Shown: positions 7,553 to 16,794, numbered from the stretch's first letter. The stretch: DNA of 37,908 nucleotides from Cryomorphaceae bacterium (GCA_021298235.1 JAJTDX010000017.1:1-37908); one strand, 5' to 3'. Translations and numbers: made by a program. Notes: a model not told the origin generated them from the letters alone.

Positions 7553-10255
7553 TTAGAGCTTCATCACGCGGCGAACTGCACTCGCCCGCTCGTTCAGAAG
7601 TCGCAATTGATACATTCCCTTGGAGAAACCGGTCATGTTCAATTTTAATGGAGATCCTGCAAATACCGTCTGCGTTGACAATAATTTGCCCGAAAGATCA
7701 TACAACTCAATGGTCATCTCTTCCTCAGCCAATGTGGTAAGGTCAACCACCAATTCCTCTGAAACTGGATTCGGATAAACCACTACCCCACCAAACGGAT
7801 CATTCTCACCGATGCTCAGATTATTGATATACGTAACAACCGTCGTGCATGTCTGGGTATTGCCGCACTGATCAGTTGCAGTCACAGTAATCGTGTTTTG
7901 GCCGTTTTGCAAAGCCGTTCCGGCAGCGGGGGATTGTGATTCCGTCACTGTACCACCTGAACATGTCGTAGATGAAGTAGCTGTAGAGGTCACATTCGGA
8001 ACTGTCGTAGATTGTGTCGCATAGATCGTTTGATTCGGTGGACACTGCAAGGTAAGCACTGCTGTTGGTGCCGCCTGGATCTGTACGTTGTAATCCTCTA
8101 CTTCTCCGTACTGTGTCGTACCACATGGATCAACCGGACCCTCGCCTCCTGTGGTGCCATTGTATCCGATCCGCACACGCATCTTCACCGTTCCAGTAGT
8201 GGCACTCGACGGTATCGTCACACTCTGAGTGAATTCAGCACCTGTCGTAGTTTGCTGAACTTGGAGGTAGAATACACGCTCGGACGGATTCGCAAACGTA
8301 CCATCGTTGTTGTAATCAATCCAGGCACCTAATTCATTTCCAACATACGCCGAACCGATGGCATTCCCGGTGATCTGAGGTGTTAACGTTAAGTTGTATG
8401 CACTATTTTTGTTCACCGTAGTTGAATTTGTATAGCTAGTGTAATTCGTACATGCCGACGTGTTATTGATTGTATTGAACGTTACATTTTGGACGAACTC
8501 ATCACACGTTGTCGATGTTGCCACACACGGTCCCGTAGATTCTGCTACAATGATGTAATTTGTTTTTAGCTCCACATCCGAACCTTGTGCGTTAGTTGCA
8601 GTAAGCTGGATGGAATACTGGCCAAGGGTGTTGAAAGTAATCTGCGGATTTTGTGAGGACGCTGTTGTTCCTCCGGCATACGCCCAACCTGTGGCCGGTG
8701 ACACCGTCCAGGCCCATGAGGTAGGACTTCCTGATGAAAGATCTGTAAAAGAAACGGTTGTACCTGGAATTACATTTGTTTGATTCGCTGAGAAATTGGC
8801 TACAGGTGCTTGCGGTGCTGAACAAGGGTCAGCTGAACCAAGTAATACCAAAGTTCCCGTATTATTCGGGTCAAGATAAGTCTTAAGCTGCTCATTCGAA
8901 GGCGTTCCATTGCTTGTCCAGTGATAGGACATTTTTCCATAGTAATCCGGAGAGGACTGAGCCGTACAATATGAACCTCCGCCTGTTAACGTTCCCATAA
9001 TCACAGAGTTTCCTCCGTTGGTTTTGAAGATTGGAGAACCAGAAGATCCACCCTCTGTTACACCCCATCCATTGGAATTGGAAGACCAAGTCACCCTCCA
9101 GTGTGATTGTAGACCATTCCCATTCCAACCGGAAGTAACCAGGTTAGAAGTGAACGTTGAAATCTTCTTAATATCGCCCGCAGGATGGTGTATGCTCGCA
9201 CCACTGTTGGTGGCCGTGTTATTTGCATCCCAACCATTCCAATAAGCGTTAAACGCTGCACTTTTGAGCGTATTAATGGTAGTTGTTTGACTTGCTAATG
9301 AACCAAGCTGAACTAACAAAAAGTCAGAACCAGAATCGCCACCGCCATCATTAGAGCTCGCCAGTTTAACAGAACCTGTAATGAAATTATCGTCGAGAGT
9401 TCCAGCTGTTGAAGGATTCGAACAGTTTGACGACTCATATTTGAAATAAAAACGCCACTGTGTGAAGTTTGCTGTTGTTGATGTTACACCGCAGTGCAAG
9501 GCTGTAAGGAAAAGTGGTTTACAATCCTGCGCAACATTGTTAACCAGAGATCCCGTACACCAACCTTGTGAACCTCCGTCCACGACCAAAATTCGGGCAA
9601 CACCACGTTTTTCATCCTGCCAAGTATCTCCAACGGGTGAACAATTGACGTTTACTTCACATGCCTCAGACTCGTTGATCTTCTGGATCATTGGGTTTCC
9701 TGTTGAGCGGTACCCGTACATAATCCTATCAATATAAAGCTCAGATGCTCTCGCGCCATAAGGTTCTGTAAGAGTCAGAATAAGGTCATCTCCAAAACAA
9801 AGAGCTGCATTCTGACGTCCATGGTCAAGTACATCCGCCTCTGTGAAAAGCTTGTGTCTTAGAACCCCTGATGGGTCCTGAACTGACAACGTAGAACCAT
9901 CATATACTTTAAATACCTCAAATAGAAAACTCAAAGCTTCTGCTCCTTGTGACTTGACGCGCAGTTGCCATTGTCTTCCTCCACCGGGCAAATTTTTCCA
10001 GGATCCGGAATTCGCAGTTGTGATATTGGTAAAAAGTGCTACTCCAATACGATAGAACTCTCCGTTGCGGTCTCGCTGTTCATCTTCTGTTCGGAGTTGC
10101 TCACGGTCCGGAGCCGGAAGTGTCAATAAAGGAATTTCCTTTAAATTAGGTTTCGAAGGAAGTACAACCCCGTCACGCTCCGATGTTTGAGCTGTAGCCC
10201 AAATTGGAGAAATGAACAACACACAAAAAAGAATTCGTAGTAAACTTGTTTTCAT
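7553..10255 (-). CDS. Secreted trypsin-like (lysyl-endopeptidase-like) protease with PKD, GEVED and T9SS domains
   Basis: The 900-residue product starts with a signal peptide (about 1-23). After a pro-region comes a chymotrypsin-fold serine protease (about 200-470) with the triad visible as His254 (T-A-L-H-C-G), Asp311 (G-S-D-F-L-L) and Ser405 (E-G-G-S-S-G-S-P). This is the pattern of Achromobacter/Lysobacter lysyl endopeptidases, and many Cys are present as in that family. A PKD domain follows (about 483-572), then a GEVED domain (about 640-727, W-I-D-Y-N-N-D-G ... Y-G-E-V-E-D-Y), a HYR-like module (about 735-810) and a T9SS type A sorting domain (about 824-900, V-Y-P-N-P). It should be exported by Sec, moved across the outer membrane by T9SS and anchored or released to digest proteins outside the cell. 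Lys specificity is an inference. It is a single-gene unit with its own promoter and terminator. Confidence 0.9.
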   Translation of the reverse strand: MKTSLLRILFCVLFISPIWATAQTSERDGVVLPSKPNLKEIPLLTLPAPDREQLRTEDEQRDRNGEFYRIGVALFTNITTANSGSWKNLPGGGRQWQLRVKSQGAEALSFLFEVFKVYDGSTLSVQDPSGVLRHKLFTEADVLDHGRQNAALCFGDDLILTLTEPYGARASELYIDRIMYGYRSTGNPMIQKINESEACEVNVNCSPVGDTWQDEKRGVARILVVDGGSQGWCTGSLVNNVAQDCKPLFLTALHCGVTSTTANFTQWRFYFKYESSNCSNPSTAGTLDDNFITGSVKLASSNDGGGDSGSDFLLVQLGSLASQTTTINTLKSAAFNAYWNGWDANNTATNSGASIHHPAGDIKKISTFTSNLVTSGWNGNGLQSHWRVTWSSNSNGWGVTEGGSSGSPIFKTNGGNSVIMGTLTGGGSYCTAQSSPDYYGKMSYHWTSNGTPSNEQLKTYLDPNNTGTLVLLGSADPCSAPQAPVANFSANQTNVIPGTTVSFTDLSSGSPTSWAWTVSPATGWAYAGGTTASSQNPQITFNTLGQYSIQLTATNAQGSDVELKTNYIIVAESTGPCVATSTTCDEFVQNVTFNTINNTSACTNYTSYTNSTTVNKNSAYNLTLTPQITGNAIGSAYVGNELGAWIDYNNDGTFANPSERVFYLQVQQTTTGAEFTQSVTIPSSATTGTVKMRVRIGYNGTTGGEGPVDPCGTTQYGEVEDYNVQIQAAPTAVLTLQCPPNQTIYATQSTTVPNVTSTATSSTTCSGGTVTESQSPAAGTALQNGQNTITVTATDQCGNTQTCTTVVTYINNLSIGENDPFGGVVVYPNPVSEELVVDLTTLAEEEMTIELYDLSGKLLSTQTVFAGSPLKLNMTGFSKGMYQLRLLNERASAVRRVMKL

Positions 10256-10289
10256 AGTTCAGAGACTTTAAGTAAAGAGCATTTAAAAG

Positions 10290-10319
10290 CAAAAATATAA
10301 CTTTACGGCTTACAACAAA
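10290..10319 (-). promoter_or_regulatory. Promoter of the T9SS protease gene (TTTG-N18-TATTTTTG)
   Basis: On the minus strand TTTG (10316-10319) and TATTTTTG (10290-10297) are separated by 18 bases, a full match to the Bacteroidota -33/-7 consensus. It lies about 35 bases upstream of the ATG at 10255. On the plus strand a weaker TAACTTTA at 10298-10305 could serve the divergent response-regulator gene, so the two promoters would overlap head to head. Confidence 0.6.
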
Positions 10320-10324
10320 AAAAA

Positions 10325-11017
10325 GTGGCTTTAGTTTCGATAGTTGAAGACGAATCGTCAATCAGAGAAATGATCTGTCTCAATCTGGAGCTTGAGGGAT
10401 ACGCCGTTTTGTCTTTTTCGGATGGACGTCAGGCCATGGATTCGCTCGACAAACTTACGCGGTCCGATTTGGTCATTCTCGACGTCATGTTGCCACAGGT
10501 AAATGGCTTAACGATTTGCGAAGAGATTCGAAAGACCTCTGCCGTCCCGGTACTTTTTCTCTCTGCGAAAGGAACAACGTCGGATAAAATTGAGGGATTG
10601 AAAAAAGGTGGAAATGATTACTTGGCCAAACCTTTTGATTTGGAGGAACTATTATTGCGCGTTAAAGTTTTGACAGATTTTCCAAAAACTACTGAAAAAG
10701 AGGTTCCTGAAAAATACCAAATCGGAGACAAAACCGTAGATAAAAGTTCCTTTACTGTGACTGATGCGATTGGCCAATCCATTTACGCGATGAGTAAAAG
10801 AGAGATGGACCTTCTTCTTTTTTTTATTGACCATGAGGGCCAGGTAGTTTCACGAGATGAGATTCTGGACAATGTGTGGGGGAAAGATGTATTTCCAACC
10901 TCTCGCACAATTGATAACTTTATTTTACAATTCCGCAGAATTTTTGAAGAGGACACCAAGCATCCGAAGCATTTTCATTCGATCCGATCGGTAGGATACC
11001 GGTTCACTTGGAAATAA
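10325..11017 (+). CDS. Orphan OmpR/PhoB-family response regulator
   Basis: The 230-residue protein has a receiver domain (about 1-118) with acidic pocket E8-D9, phospho-acceptor Asp53 (V-I-L-D-V-M-L-P) and Lys102 (L-A-K-P-F-D). A winged-helix DNA-binding domain follows (about 130-230, ending S-V-G-Y-R-F-T-W). It starts at GTG 10325; no ATG fits the conserved N-terminus V-S-I-V-E-D-E. No histidine kinase gene is adjacent, so its partner is elsewhere. The next gene starts 17 bases downstream on the same strand. The divergent protease gene shares the 69-base intergenic region, so the regulator may control it or itself, but no repeat operator is evident. Confidence 0.9.
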   Translation: MALVSIVEDESSIREMICLNLELEGYAVLSFSDGRQAMDSLDKLTRSDLVILDVMLPQVNGLTICEEIRKTSAVPVLFLSAKGTTSDKIEGLKKGGNDYLAKPFDLEELLLRVKVLTDFPKTTEKEVPEKYQIGDKTVDKSSFTVTDAIGQSIYAMSKREMDLLLFFIDHEGQVVSRDEILDNVWGKDVFPTSRTIDNFILQFRRIFEEDTKHPKHFHSIRSVGYRFTWK

Positions 11018-11034
11018 CTACTTTTACATGGAAT

Positions 11035-11487
11035 ATGCTAGAAGGAAAGGAACATTTGAAACAGTTGCGTTATGACAGGGCTTATCTAAAAATGGCCGCT
11101 TCATGGGCAAAACTTTCATATTGCAACAGAAAACAAGTTGGTGCCCTAATAGTGAAAGATTCGATGATCATTTCCGATGGATACAATGGTACCCCTGCCG
11201 GTTTTGACAATTGCTGCGAAGATGACAATGGAGAGACGTTCTGGTACGTACTTCATGCCGAAGCCAATGCCATTCTAAAGGTGGCAAAATCGACAAACAA
11301 TTCAAAGGGAGCGACGTTATATTTGACGCTTTCTCCCTGCAAGGATTGCAGTAAACTTATCCTGCAAGCAGGAATCACACGCGTCGTATTCAGAGACGAA
11401 TACAAAGACTCAGAGGGCGTTGAATTTTTGAAAAGTGCAGGAGTTGATGTGAATCAGATCAAAGAACTTGAAGATGAACCAGCCTAA
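11035..11487 (+). CDS. dCMP deaminase family protein (ComEB-like)
   Basis: A 150-residue cytidine/deoxycytidylate deaminase-fold protein that should convert dCMP to dUMP for thymidylate synthesis. The zinc site is complete: H74-A-E76 (L-H-A-E-A-N-A-I) with Glu76 as proton shuttle, and P101-C102-K-D-C105. The substrate-loop motif Y-N-G-T-P-A-G-F (about 50-57) and S-Y-C-N-R-K-Q-V-G-A (about 28-37) are typical of dCMP deaminase rather than of tRNA adenosine deaminase. I chose the ATG at 11035; a TTG at 11008 would overlap the response regulator. Its 3' end overlaps the S41 protease start by 14 bases, implying one transcript. Confidence 0.9.
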   Translation: MLEGKEHLKQLRYDRAYLKMAASWAKLSYCNRKQVGALIVKDSMIISDGYNGTPAGFDNCCEDDNGETFWYVLHAEANAILKVAKSTNNSKGATLYLTLSPCKDCSKLILQAGITRVVFRDEYKDSEGVEFLKSAGVDVNQIKELEDEPA

Positions 11488-13057
11488 CAGACAATACCTC
11501 TTACCTATTCTACTTTCCGTTACGCTGGCCATAGGCCTTTGGCTTGGCAATTCACTTAGCACTATACAGCAACCGTCCTCAGGAGGAACGGAAAAACACC
11601 AGAAACTCCAGGATATTATTCAGATTCTAGACAATAAATACGTCGATACAATCAATGGTGAGGCATTGTTCGAACAGACGATCTCTGACATGCTGCATGA
11701 GCTCGATCCACACAGCAACTACATCTCTGCAAAAGATCTTAAGCTGATGAACGAGAGTATTCAGGGAAAGTTCGGAGGGGTCGGAGTTCGTTTTATGATC
11801 CTGAGAGACACCATTTGTGTAACCAATATTATCAATGGTTCCCCTTCCCGGAAAGTGGGAGTGCGACCCGGAGACAAAATCCTGCGAGTTGACGGAAAAA
11901 AAGCTCATGGGAAAAAGATTACCAACGAAAAAGTGATGTCCATGCTCAAGGGCGTGGAGGGCACAACAGTTACTGTTGAATTGCTGCGAAATGGAAAAGT
12001 ATTGAAAAAACGAATCATCCGAGGCAGTATTCCCATCGAATCTGTCGTTGCAGCCTACATGGTCAATGCTACAGTAGGTTATATTAAGGTAGATGAATTT
12101 TCGGTAACTACCTCGGAGGAGTTTGCTCTCGCGGCAGCATGGTTACAACAGAAAGGCATGAAAAAACTCATTCTCGATTTGCGTAACAATGGAGGGGGAG
12201 TATTGCAATCAGCGATAGAAATGGCGGATGAGTTTCTTGCAACGGGAAAAACAATCGTTCAAACGAAGGGAGAGCACACAGGAACGTATACGTACAGGGC
12301 CACCTCAAGGGGTTCACTTGAAAAAACGCCTGTCGCCGTACTCATTAATTCGAACTCTGCATCTGCCAGTGAGATTGTTGCAGGAGCCCTTCAGGACAAC
12401 GATCGTGGAACCATTATTGGACGCCGGTCGTTCGGAAAGGGACTTGTTCAGGAGGATGTACCCTTGCGTGACGGAAGTAATGTACGCGTCACTGTTTCGC
12501 GTTATTATACCCCTACCGGAAGATGTATTCAAAAACCTTACAAAGAAGGGTATGAAAAGTACATGGAAGACCAGCTTGAACGCTATGACAACGGGGAATT
12601 GTATGCGCCAGATTCAAGTATTTTTGTAGATTCCCTGAAGTTTAAAACACCTAAAGGGAAAATCGTTTATGGCGGTGGTGGAATTATGCCAGATATCTTT
12701 GTGCCTTATGATTCAAGCGGAACAAGTGATTACTACACCGCCTTAAGGTACTCTCAGGTGTTCAGTGGTTTTGCGTTTGATTTTGTCCAAAATAAAAGAG
12801 CACAATGGTCATCACCACAGAACTTTAATAAGCAGTTCAAGGTAACCGATGAAGTAATCAACGGTTTGGCAACATTCGCAGAAGAAGAAATGCTTATCCC
12901 CAGGAATTCGAAAGGGTTGGCACACAGCAAACTTGTGATCGCCCAGTCTTTAAAGGCTGAAATAGCAAGACAAATCTGGATGGAAGAAGGATTCTATCAG
13001 GTATTTAACAGTACCGACCGGGAATTCAACAAGGCACTCCTTTATCTGATGCGTTAA
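11474..13057 (+). CDS. S41-family C-terminal processing peptidase (CtpA/Prc-like)
   Basis: The 527-residue protein is anchored by an N-terminal hydrophobic helix (about 8-27), placing the rest in the periplasm. A PDZ domain follows (about 97-180, G-G-V-G-V-R-F and V-G-V-R-P-G-D-K-I). The S41 core contains the Ser/Lys dyad Ser297 (S-N-S-A-S-A-S-E-I) and Lys322 (R-S-F-G-K-G-L-V-Q), 25 residues apart as in plant CtpA. Such proteases trim or degrade envelope proteins from their C-termini. The ATG at 11474 (M-N-Q-P-N-R-Q) is used; a TTG lies two codons earlier. It shares its final TAA with the convergent EamA gene (TTAA at 13054-13057). Confidence 0.9.
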   Translation: MNQPNRQYLLPILLSVTLAIGLWLGNSLSTIQQPSSGGTEKHQKLQDIIQILDNKYVDTINGEALFEQTISDMLHELDPHSNYISAKDLKLMNESIQGKFGGVGVRFMILRDTICVTNIINGSPSRKVGVRPGDKILRVDGKKAHGKKITNEKVMSMLKGVEGTTVTVELLRNGKVLKKRIIRGSIPIESVVAAYMVNATVGYIKVDEFSVTTSEEFALAAAWLQQKGMKKLILDLRNNGGGVLQSAIEMADEFLATGKTIVQTKGEHTGTYTYRATSRGSLEKTPVAVLINSNSASASEIVAGALQDNDRGTIIGRRSFGKGLVQEDVPLRDGSNVRVTVSRYYTPTGRCIQKPYKEGYEKYMEDQLERYDNGELYAPDSSIFVDSLKFKTPKGKIVYGGGGIMPDIFVPYDSSGTSDYYTALRYSQVFSGFAFDFVQNKRAQWSSPQNFNKQFKVTDEVINGLATFAEEEMLIPRNSKGLAHSKLVIAQSLKAEIARQIWMEEGFYQVFNSTDREFNKALLYLMR

Positions 13058-13977
13058 GAGCTTTTCTTCTCTGTTCGAATTGTCAGGTAAACTCCCAAGA
13101 AGATCAAAAGCATGTATGCCAATTTGGGCAAGGTGATGGTTTGAGTATAATCATCAGAAAAACCCAAGTAAACAAACACATAGGCAAATAAGATGACCAT
13201 AACAGGTTGAAAATAGATGTATACAGCAGAAGTAGATGGCGAGAGATACTTGAGTCCGTACATCGTCATCAGGTAGGTTAAAAAAGTCACTCCAACAATA
13301 ACATAGGAAATCTTCCACCACGCCTCAACGGGAATAAGCTCAAAATTAGTGTTTGCCAGGTCGATGAAGGTTGGTGGAAAAATTAATACGTACATCAGTC
13401 CAAAAGTAAATACCCATGTAATCACGGTGAGCGGAGAGTACTTGGACATCATAGGTTTGATCATGACCAAATAAAGGGCATAACTGACCGCATTAACAAA
13501 GAGGAATAAGTCACCAAGAGCAGAATCCGAACCTCCGGAGCTTGCCGTAAATGTCAACAAGATGGTAGCCACGGTTCCCACCAAAATTCCTGTCATACGA
13601 AGTGGCGTAATTTCATCCTTTAAAATGAAAAAAGACATGACTACAACGACGATCGGATTTATAGCCATGTAGATTCCGGAATTGATCGAAGAAGAAAGGT
13701 TGAGTCCATGAAAGAAGAACAATTGATTGATTGTGACCCCAAACAACGCACACAAACCAATCAGTCGCAGGTCCTTCTTAGCAACCGTCTCATTTCTAGT
13801 AAAGAACATTTTAAGTATCCAGAACAAGAGTGTAGCCCCAGCTACCCGAAAAAGGATAAAAACATTCGGGCTTAAATAACGAGGCATTACCCCTTTGGCA
13901 AGAATATGATTTGCCCCATACAGAGCGTTCACGAAAAATAACGCTAAATGCGCTTTGTAATTTCCGCGAAACAGCAC
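13054..13977 (-). CDS. EamA/DMT-family transporter
   Basis: The 307-residue polytopic inner-membrane protein has about ten hydrophobic segments in two halves, the layout of drug/metabolite transporters of the EamA family (motifs such as N-S-G-I-Y-M-A-I-N-P-I-V-V-V and P-S-T-S-A-V-Y-I-Y-F-Q-P-V). Substrate cannot be read from the sequence; members export amino acids or other small metabolites. The GTG start at 13977 is three bases after the stop of the upstream 507-residue gene. It is the last gene of the presumed kynurenine-led operon, which leaves open export of an aromatic metabolite; that is inference only. Confidence 0.85.
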   Translation of the reverse strand: MLFRGNYKAHLALFFVNALYGANHILAKGVMPRYLSPNVFILFRVAGATLLFWILKMFFTRNETVAKKDLRLIGLCALFGVTINQLFFFHGLNLSSSINSGIYMAINPIVVVVMSFFILKDEITPLRMTGILVGTVATILLTFTASSGGSDSALGDLFLFVNAVSYALYLVMIKPMMSKYSPLTVITWVFTFGLMYVLIFPPTFIDLANTNFELIPVEAWWKISYVIVGVTFLTYLMTMYGLKYLSPSTSAVYIYFQPVMVILFAYVFVYLGFSDDYTQTITLPKLAYMLLIFLGVYLTIRTEKKSS

Positions 13978-13980
13978 GAA

Positions 13981-15504
13981 TTAGAAAGTGTAACTGATTT
14001 TATTGATAAAATAGACCCGTCTTTTTGCCTTGCCGCGCTCCTCTTTTTCATCTTTATTCTTGATGGTCTGGGTACCGTGCGCAAGGAAATAGTTGTCGTA
14101 CCAAAACGTTAAATTGCTGAAGGAAGACTTGATTTTATCCTCTTCATTTCCGGTTTCAATGGAGCTAACCTCCCTCTCATTCAATACCTCTCCTTCGGTT
14201 GAGATTGCCTTGGATTTAATCGTTCTGTAACTGGAGAACATCAATCCGAGCTCTGTATCGCTCGTCTCAGTAACCCGTATGAAACGAATCACATTGTACG
14301 GTTTATAGCCGGGATACATTTCAAATGTTTTGTCCCAAAGCTTTGTTCCTTCGATATCAAAGGCTGCAACAGTAGCATGGGTATATTGGTATCCGTCAAA
14401 AACCTGCCTTGTTTGAGTGACTGCCTGACCATTCACATAGGTAGTATAGGTTTCTGTCCGGTACGTTGGATAGTAAGCCTCCCCGATGTAAATGAACTTT
14501 CCATCCATAAATCGAATATTGTGGGAAGACATGCGGTAATTGATGACAAACTCTTTTCCTTTCGCCTCGGCCTTTTCTTTTTTCTTTTCAATCTTCTCTT
14601 GACGCTTGTCAGAGAGGTAATTCAAAAACTCATCGAACTCAGTGAAGTTATAGAACTTTATAAAATCTTTCGATCCGTTGGTAGTCTTACAAATGTAAAT
14701 CCCTTCTGAGGTGTTTCCGCCCGCCTTCTTATATGAGGAATATGTACCCGTATAAAGGTATTCCCCGTCTCTTAAGTAAGAAGCTGAAATCGAGGTAAGT
14801 GTTTTCTCGACGTCCTGACTCATGGAAATTGTTTCGGTTAATTTGCCCTCCGGACTATATCGAAGCACATGAAGGTTTAATACTTTCTTGAGGTAGGCAT
14901 TCACAAACAAGTAAAGTTCTTTGCTGTCCTCATCCACTTGAAAATTCTCGAAGACCAATGCATTTGGTTTATATCCAGCTATTGTTACCGGAATGTCCGT
15001 GTCTTTTCCGCTCTTAAGATCAATACGTTTCAATGTAAGTGCTTTTTTACTGGTGAACGCCATGTAAGCTATGTCGTCATTGAGCAAGAACTCATAAGTA
15101 TATGCTTTGTTCGGTGTCTCGAAAGTGTATGATTTTTGCTTCAACGACTCCGCACCGATCTGAACAAGCTGGATGGGGCCTTTTCTCGAAGAGAACAATA
15201 AATAAAGGAAATCCTTGTCCGCCTCAGATTTTCTCAGGTAGAAGTCGTCCGTAACTTTGAATTCTTTTGAATCGATAAGCTTGAGATCAGTAGAATAATG
15301 ATCTACCTTCCATTCAATCATTCCGCCTTGTGCTTTCTCTGCGCGATAAAACACCAAAATTCCGTATTCGCCAAACTCATGAAGATCGAAGTTTTCATAG
15401 CCTTCTTTTAATTCAAATTCGATACGGTTTTCCGTCTTAATCTGGCTATAAAATGTTGATTGACATATAAATATCAATAGTGCAGCAAGTAACGTAGTTC
15501 TCAT
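13981..15504 (-). CDS. Exported protein of unknown function, 507 residues
   Basis: A signal peptide (about 1-20, MRTTLLAALLIFICQSTFYS) is followed by many short beta-like segments with recurring 'D/G-x-x-[LIV]-Y-[LIV]' patterns (K-D-F-L-Y-L-L-F, I-A-Y-M-A-F, K-E-L-Y-L-F-V, E-Y-L-Y-T-G-T-Y). These suggest a beta-propeller-like fold. A Lys/Glu-rich helical insertion lies at about 295-315 (K-K-E-K-A-E-A-K-G-K-E). No catalytic motif, lipobox or T9SS sorting domain was seen, so it is probably periplasmic. It sits 33 bases downstream of the ArsC-like gene and just before the EamA gene. I do not recognise the family. Confidence 0.75.
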   Translation of the reverse strand: MRTTLLAALLIFICQSTFYSQIKTENRIEFELKEGYENFDLHEFGEYGILVFYRAEKAQGGMIEWKVDHYSTDLKLIDSKEFKVTDDFYLRKSEADKDFLYLLFSSRKGPIQLVQIGAESLKQKSYTFETPNKAYTYEFLLNDDIAYMAFTSKKALTLKRIDLKSGKDTDIPVTIAGYKPNALVFENFQVDEDSKELYLFVNAYLKKVLNLHVLRYSPEGKLTETISMSQDVEKTLTSISASYLRDGEYLYTGTYSSYKKAGGNTSEGIYICKTTNGSKDFIKFYNFTEFDEFLNYLSDKRQEKIEKKKEKAEAKGKEFVINYRMSSHNIRFMDGKFIYIGEAYYPTYRTETYTTYVNGQAVTQTRQVFDGYQYTHATVAAFDIEGTKLWDKTFEMYPGYKPYNVIRFIRVTETSDTELGLMFSSYRTIKSKAISTEGEVLNEREVSSIETGNEEDKIKSSFSNLTFWYDNYFLAHGTQTIKNKDEKEERGKAKRRVYFINKISYTF

Positions 15505-15537
15505 GGTTAAACAGATTTTCGGTGAAAGTACACCAAA

Positions 15538-15891
15538 TTATTGATTTAGGGCGATTTTGGCCTCCTCGATGACTTTAGCCGTATTGCCAATAAATACACG
15601 TTGACCAGAGATGATGAAAGGACGTTTCAAAAAGGTATACTCCTCGAGCAACCACTGGCGGTATTCCTCTTCCGTTAGGTTTTTTGTATTCAGTCCCAGA
15701 CTTCTGTATTTGATGGCTTTTTTAGAGAATAAGGCTTCATAGCTACCAACCTTATCTTTGATACAATCAAGCGTTTTAGCATCAATGTTCTGCTCCTTGA
15801 TGTCTTGAAGTTCAACGTCTTTTCCCAGATTCAGTTCCTTCAAAATCTTGCGATTCGTATCACAAGTACTCAGGTAATAGATCTTTTTCAT
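15538..15891 (-). CDS. ArsC/Spx-family thioredoxin-fold protein
   Basis: The 117-residue protein has the ArsC/Spx fold signature: the N-terminal strand K-K-I-Y-Y-L followed by S-T-C10-D-T-N-R-K-I-L, where Cys10 is the family's single active-site cysteine, and later T-F-L-K-R-P-F-I-I with the cis-Pro loop. It is about the usual family length. True arsenate reductases have R-[NK]-P-L/I after the cysteine strand and sit in ars operons. There is no arsB/arsR here, so arsenate as substrate is unproven and a YffB/Spx-like role is equally possible. Its start overlaps the stop of the upstream outer-membrane-like gene. Confidence 0.8.
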   Translation of the reverse strand: MKKIYYLSTCDTNRKILKELNLGKDVELQDIKEQNIDAKTLDCIKDKVGSYEALFSKKAIKYRSLGLNTKNLTEEEYRQWLLEEYTFLKRPFIISGQRVFIGNTAKVIEEAKIALNQ

Positions 15892-16769
15892 TAGTTATTC
15901 TGAAGGTATTCCTCGTTGCGCTTGCGGTCTTCATCCGAGCTTGGAGTGTTGCACCCTTTGGCTTTTTTCTCAAAGAGATAGATAAACTTCACCTTAGCCA
16001 TGATGGGCAGGTAATTCGAATCAAACCATTTTAAAGCAGCGCACCCGCCACGCCATTCGTAAAAACTCATGATCGGCAAATTTACACCGGGAATAAGAAA
16101 ACTTCTGCGACTAAGTTTAATTCCAAAACCAAGGTCATAGTTCAGTTGGGCAACAAAGGACGGATGATTGTATTTGTTTATCAATCCATATTGAGACAAT
16201 CCGTAGCTAGTGTTGGTTTCGAGTAAACGGTAGTCGAGGTTTGCCCCTAATCCATTGTCGATGAAATACTTTTTTCCAATGTAAAAGTTCTTGTGAATGG
16301 AGAATCTCCCGTAGACGTATCCATTTTTGAACGTGCTATTCTCAGAAGAGCTACTCTCCGTACCTCCAGGATTCTGAATCGTCAGGTCCATCCGTTCAGC
16401 ACCACTGAACATTTTAAATCCAAGACCATAGTCGAAGTAAGAGATAAAAACCTTTTTCCAAGCTTTGGCAAGTTTGGATCTTCGTTGCGTAAAGTGAGCC
16501 AAACCTACCTCAGCAAAATAGCCAATTCTTCCGGAGGGATCTACTGTATACACTGCCGGACGCCCATTGGTCATGAGATCCAAAGTAGAATTTTGACTTC
16601 TGGTTTTCATAAAGGTTGGACCAAACGAAAATTGCAATCCATAAAAACGGTAATCCTTGTAATCCGCTTTTCCGAAATACGACCCTTTTCCTCTTCCCGG
16701 AGTTAGGTCCTTCTGCGAAAAAACCGAAAAGACTAAGAGCGAAGCAAGCGTTAAAAACAGTATTCTCAT
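15891..16769 (-). CDS. Hypothetical outer-membrane-like protein
   Basis: A 292-residue exported protein with signal peptide (M-R-I-L-F-L-T-L-A-S-L-L-V-F-S-V-F-S-Q). It has amphipathic aromatic-rich strands (Y-G-L-Q-F-S-F-G-P-T-F, F-I-S-Y-F-D-Y-G-L-G-F-K-M-F, F-V-A-Q-L-N-Y-D-L-G-F-G-I-K-L) consistent with an outer-membrane beta-barrel. The C-terminal tail is hydrophilic and charged (about the last 25 residues), so the usual terminal Phe of a barrel is not at the end. I chose ATG 16769; a TTG at 16784 would add five residues. It is 25 bases downstream of kmo and overlaps the ArsC-like gene. No function can be assigned. Confidence 0.75.
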   Translation of the reverse strand: MRILFLTLASLLVFSVFSQKDLTPGRGKGSYFGKADYKDYRFYGLQFSFGPTFMKTRSQNSTLDLMTNGRPAVYTVDPSGRIGYFAEVGLAHFTQRRSKLAKAWKKVFISYFDYGLGFKMFSGAERMDLTIQNPGGTESSSSENSTFKNGYVYGRFSIHKNFYIGKKYFIDNGLGANLDYRLLETNTSYGLSQYGLINKYNHPSFVAQLNYDLGFGIKLSRRSFLIPGVNLPIMSFYEWRGGCAALKWFDSNYLPIMAKVKFIYLFEKKAKGCNTPSSDEDRKRNEEYLQNN

Positions 16770-16794
16770 AGGTCTAAAATACAAATAATGAATT

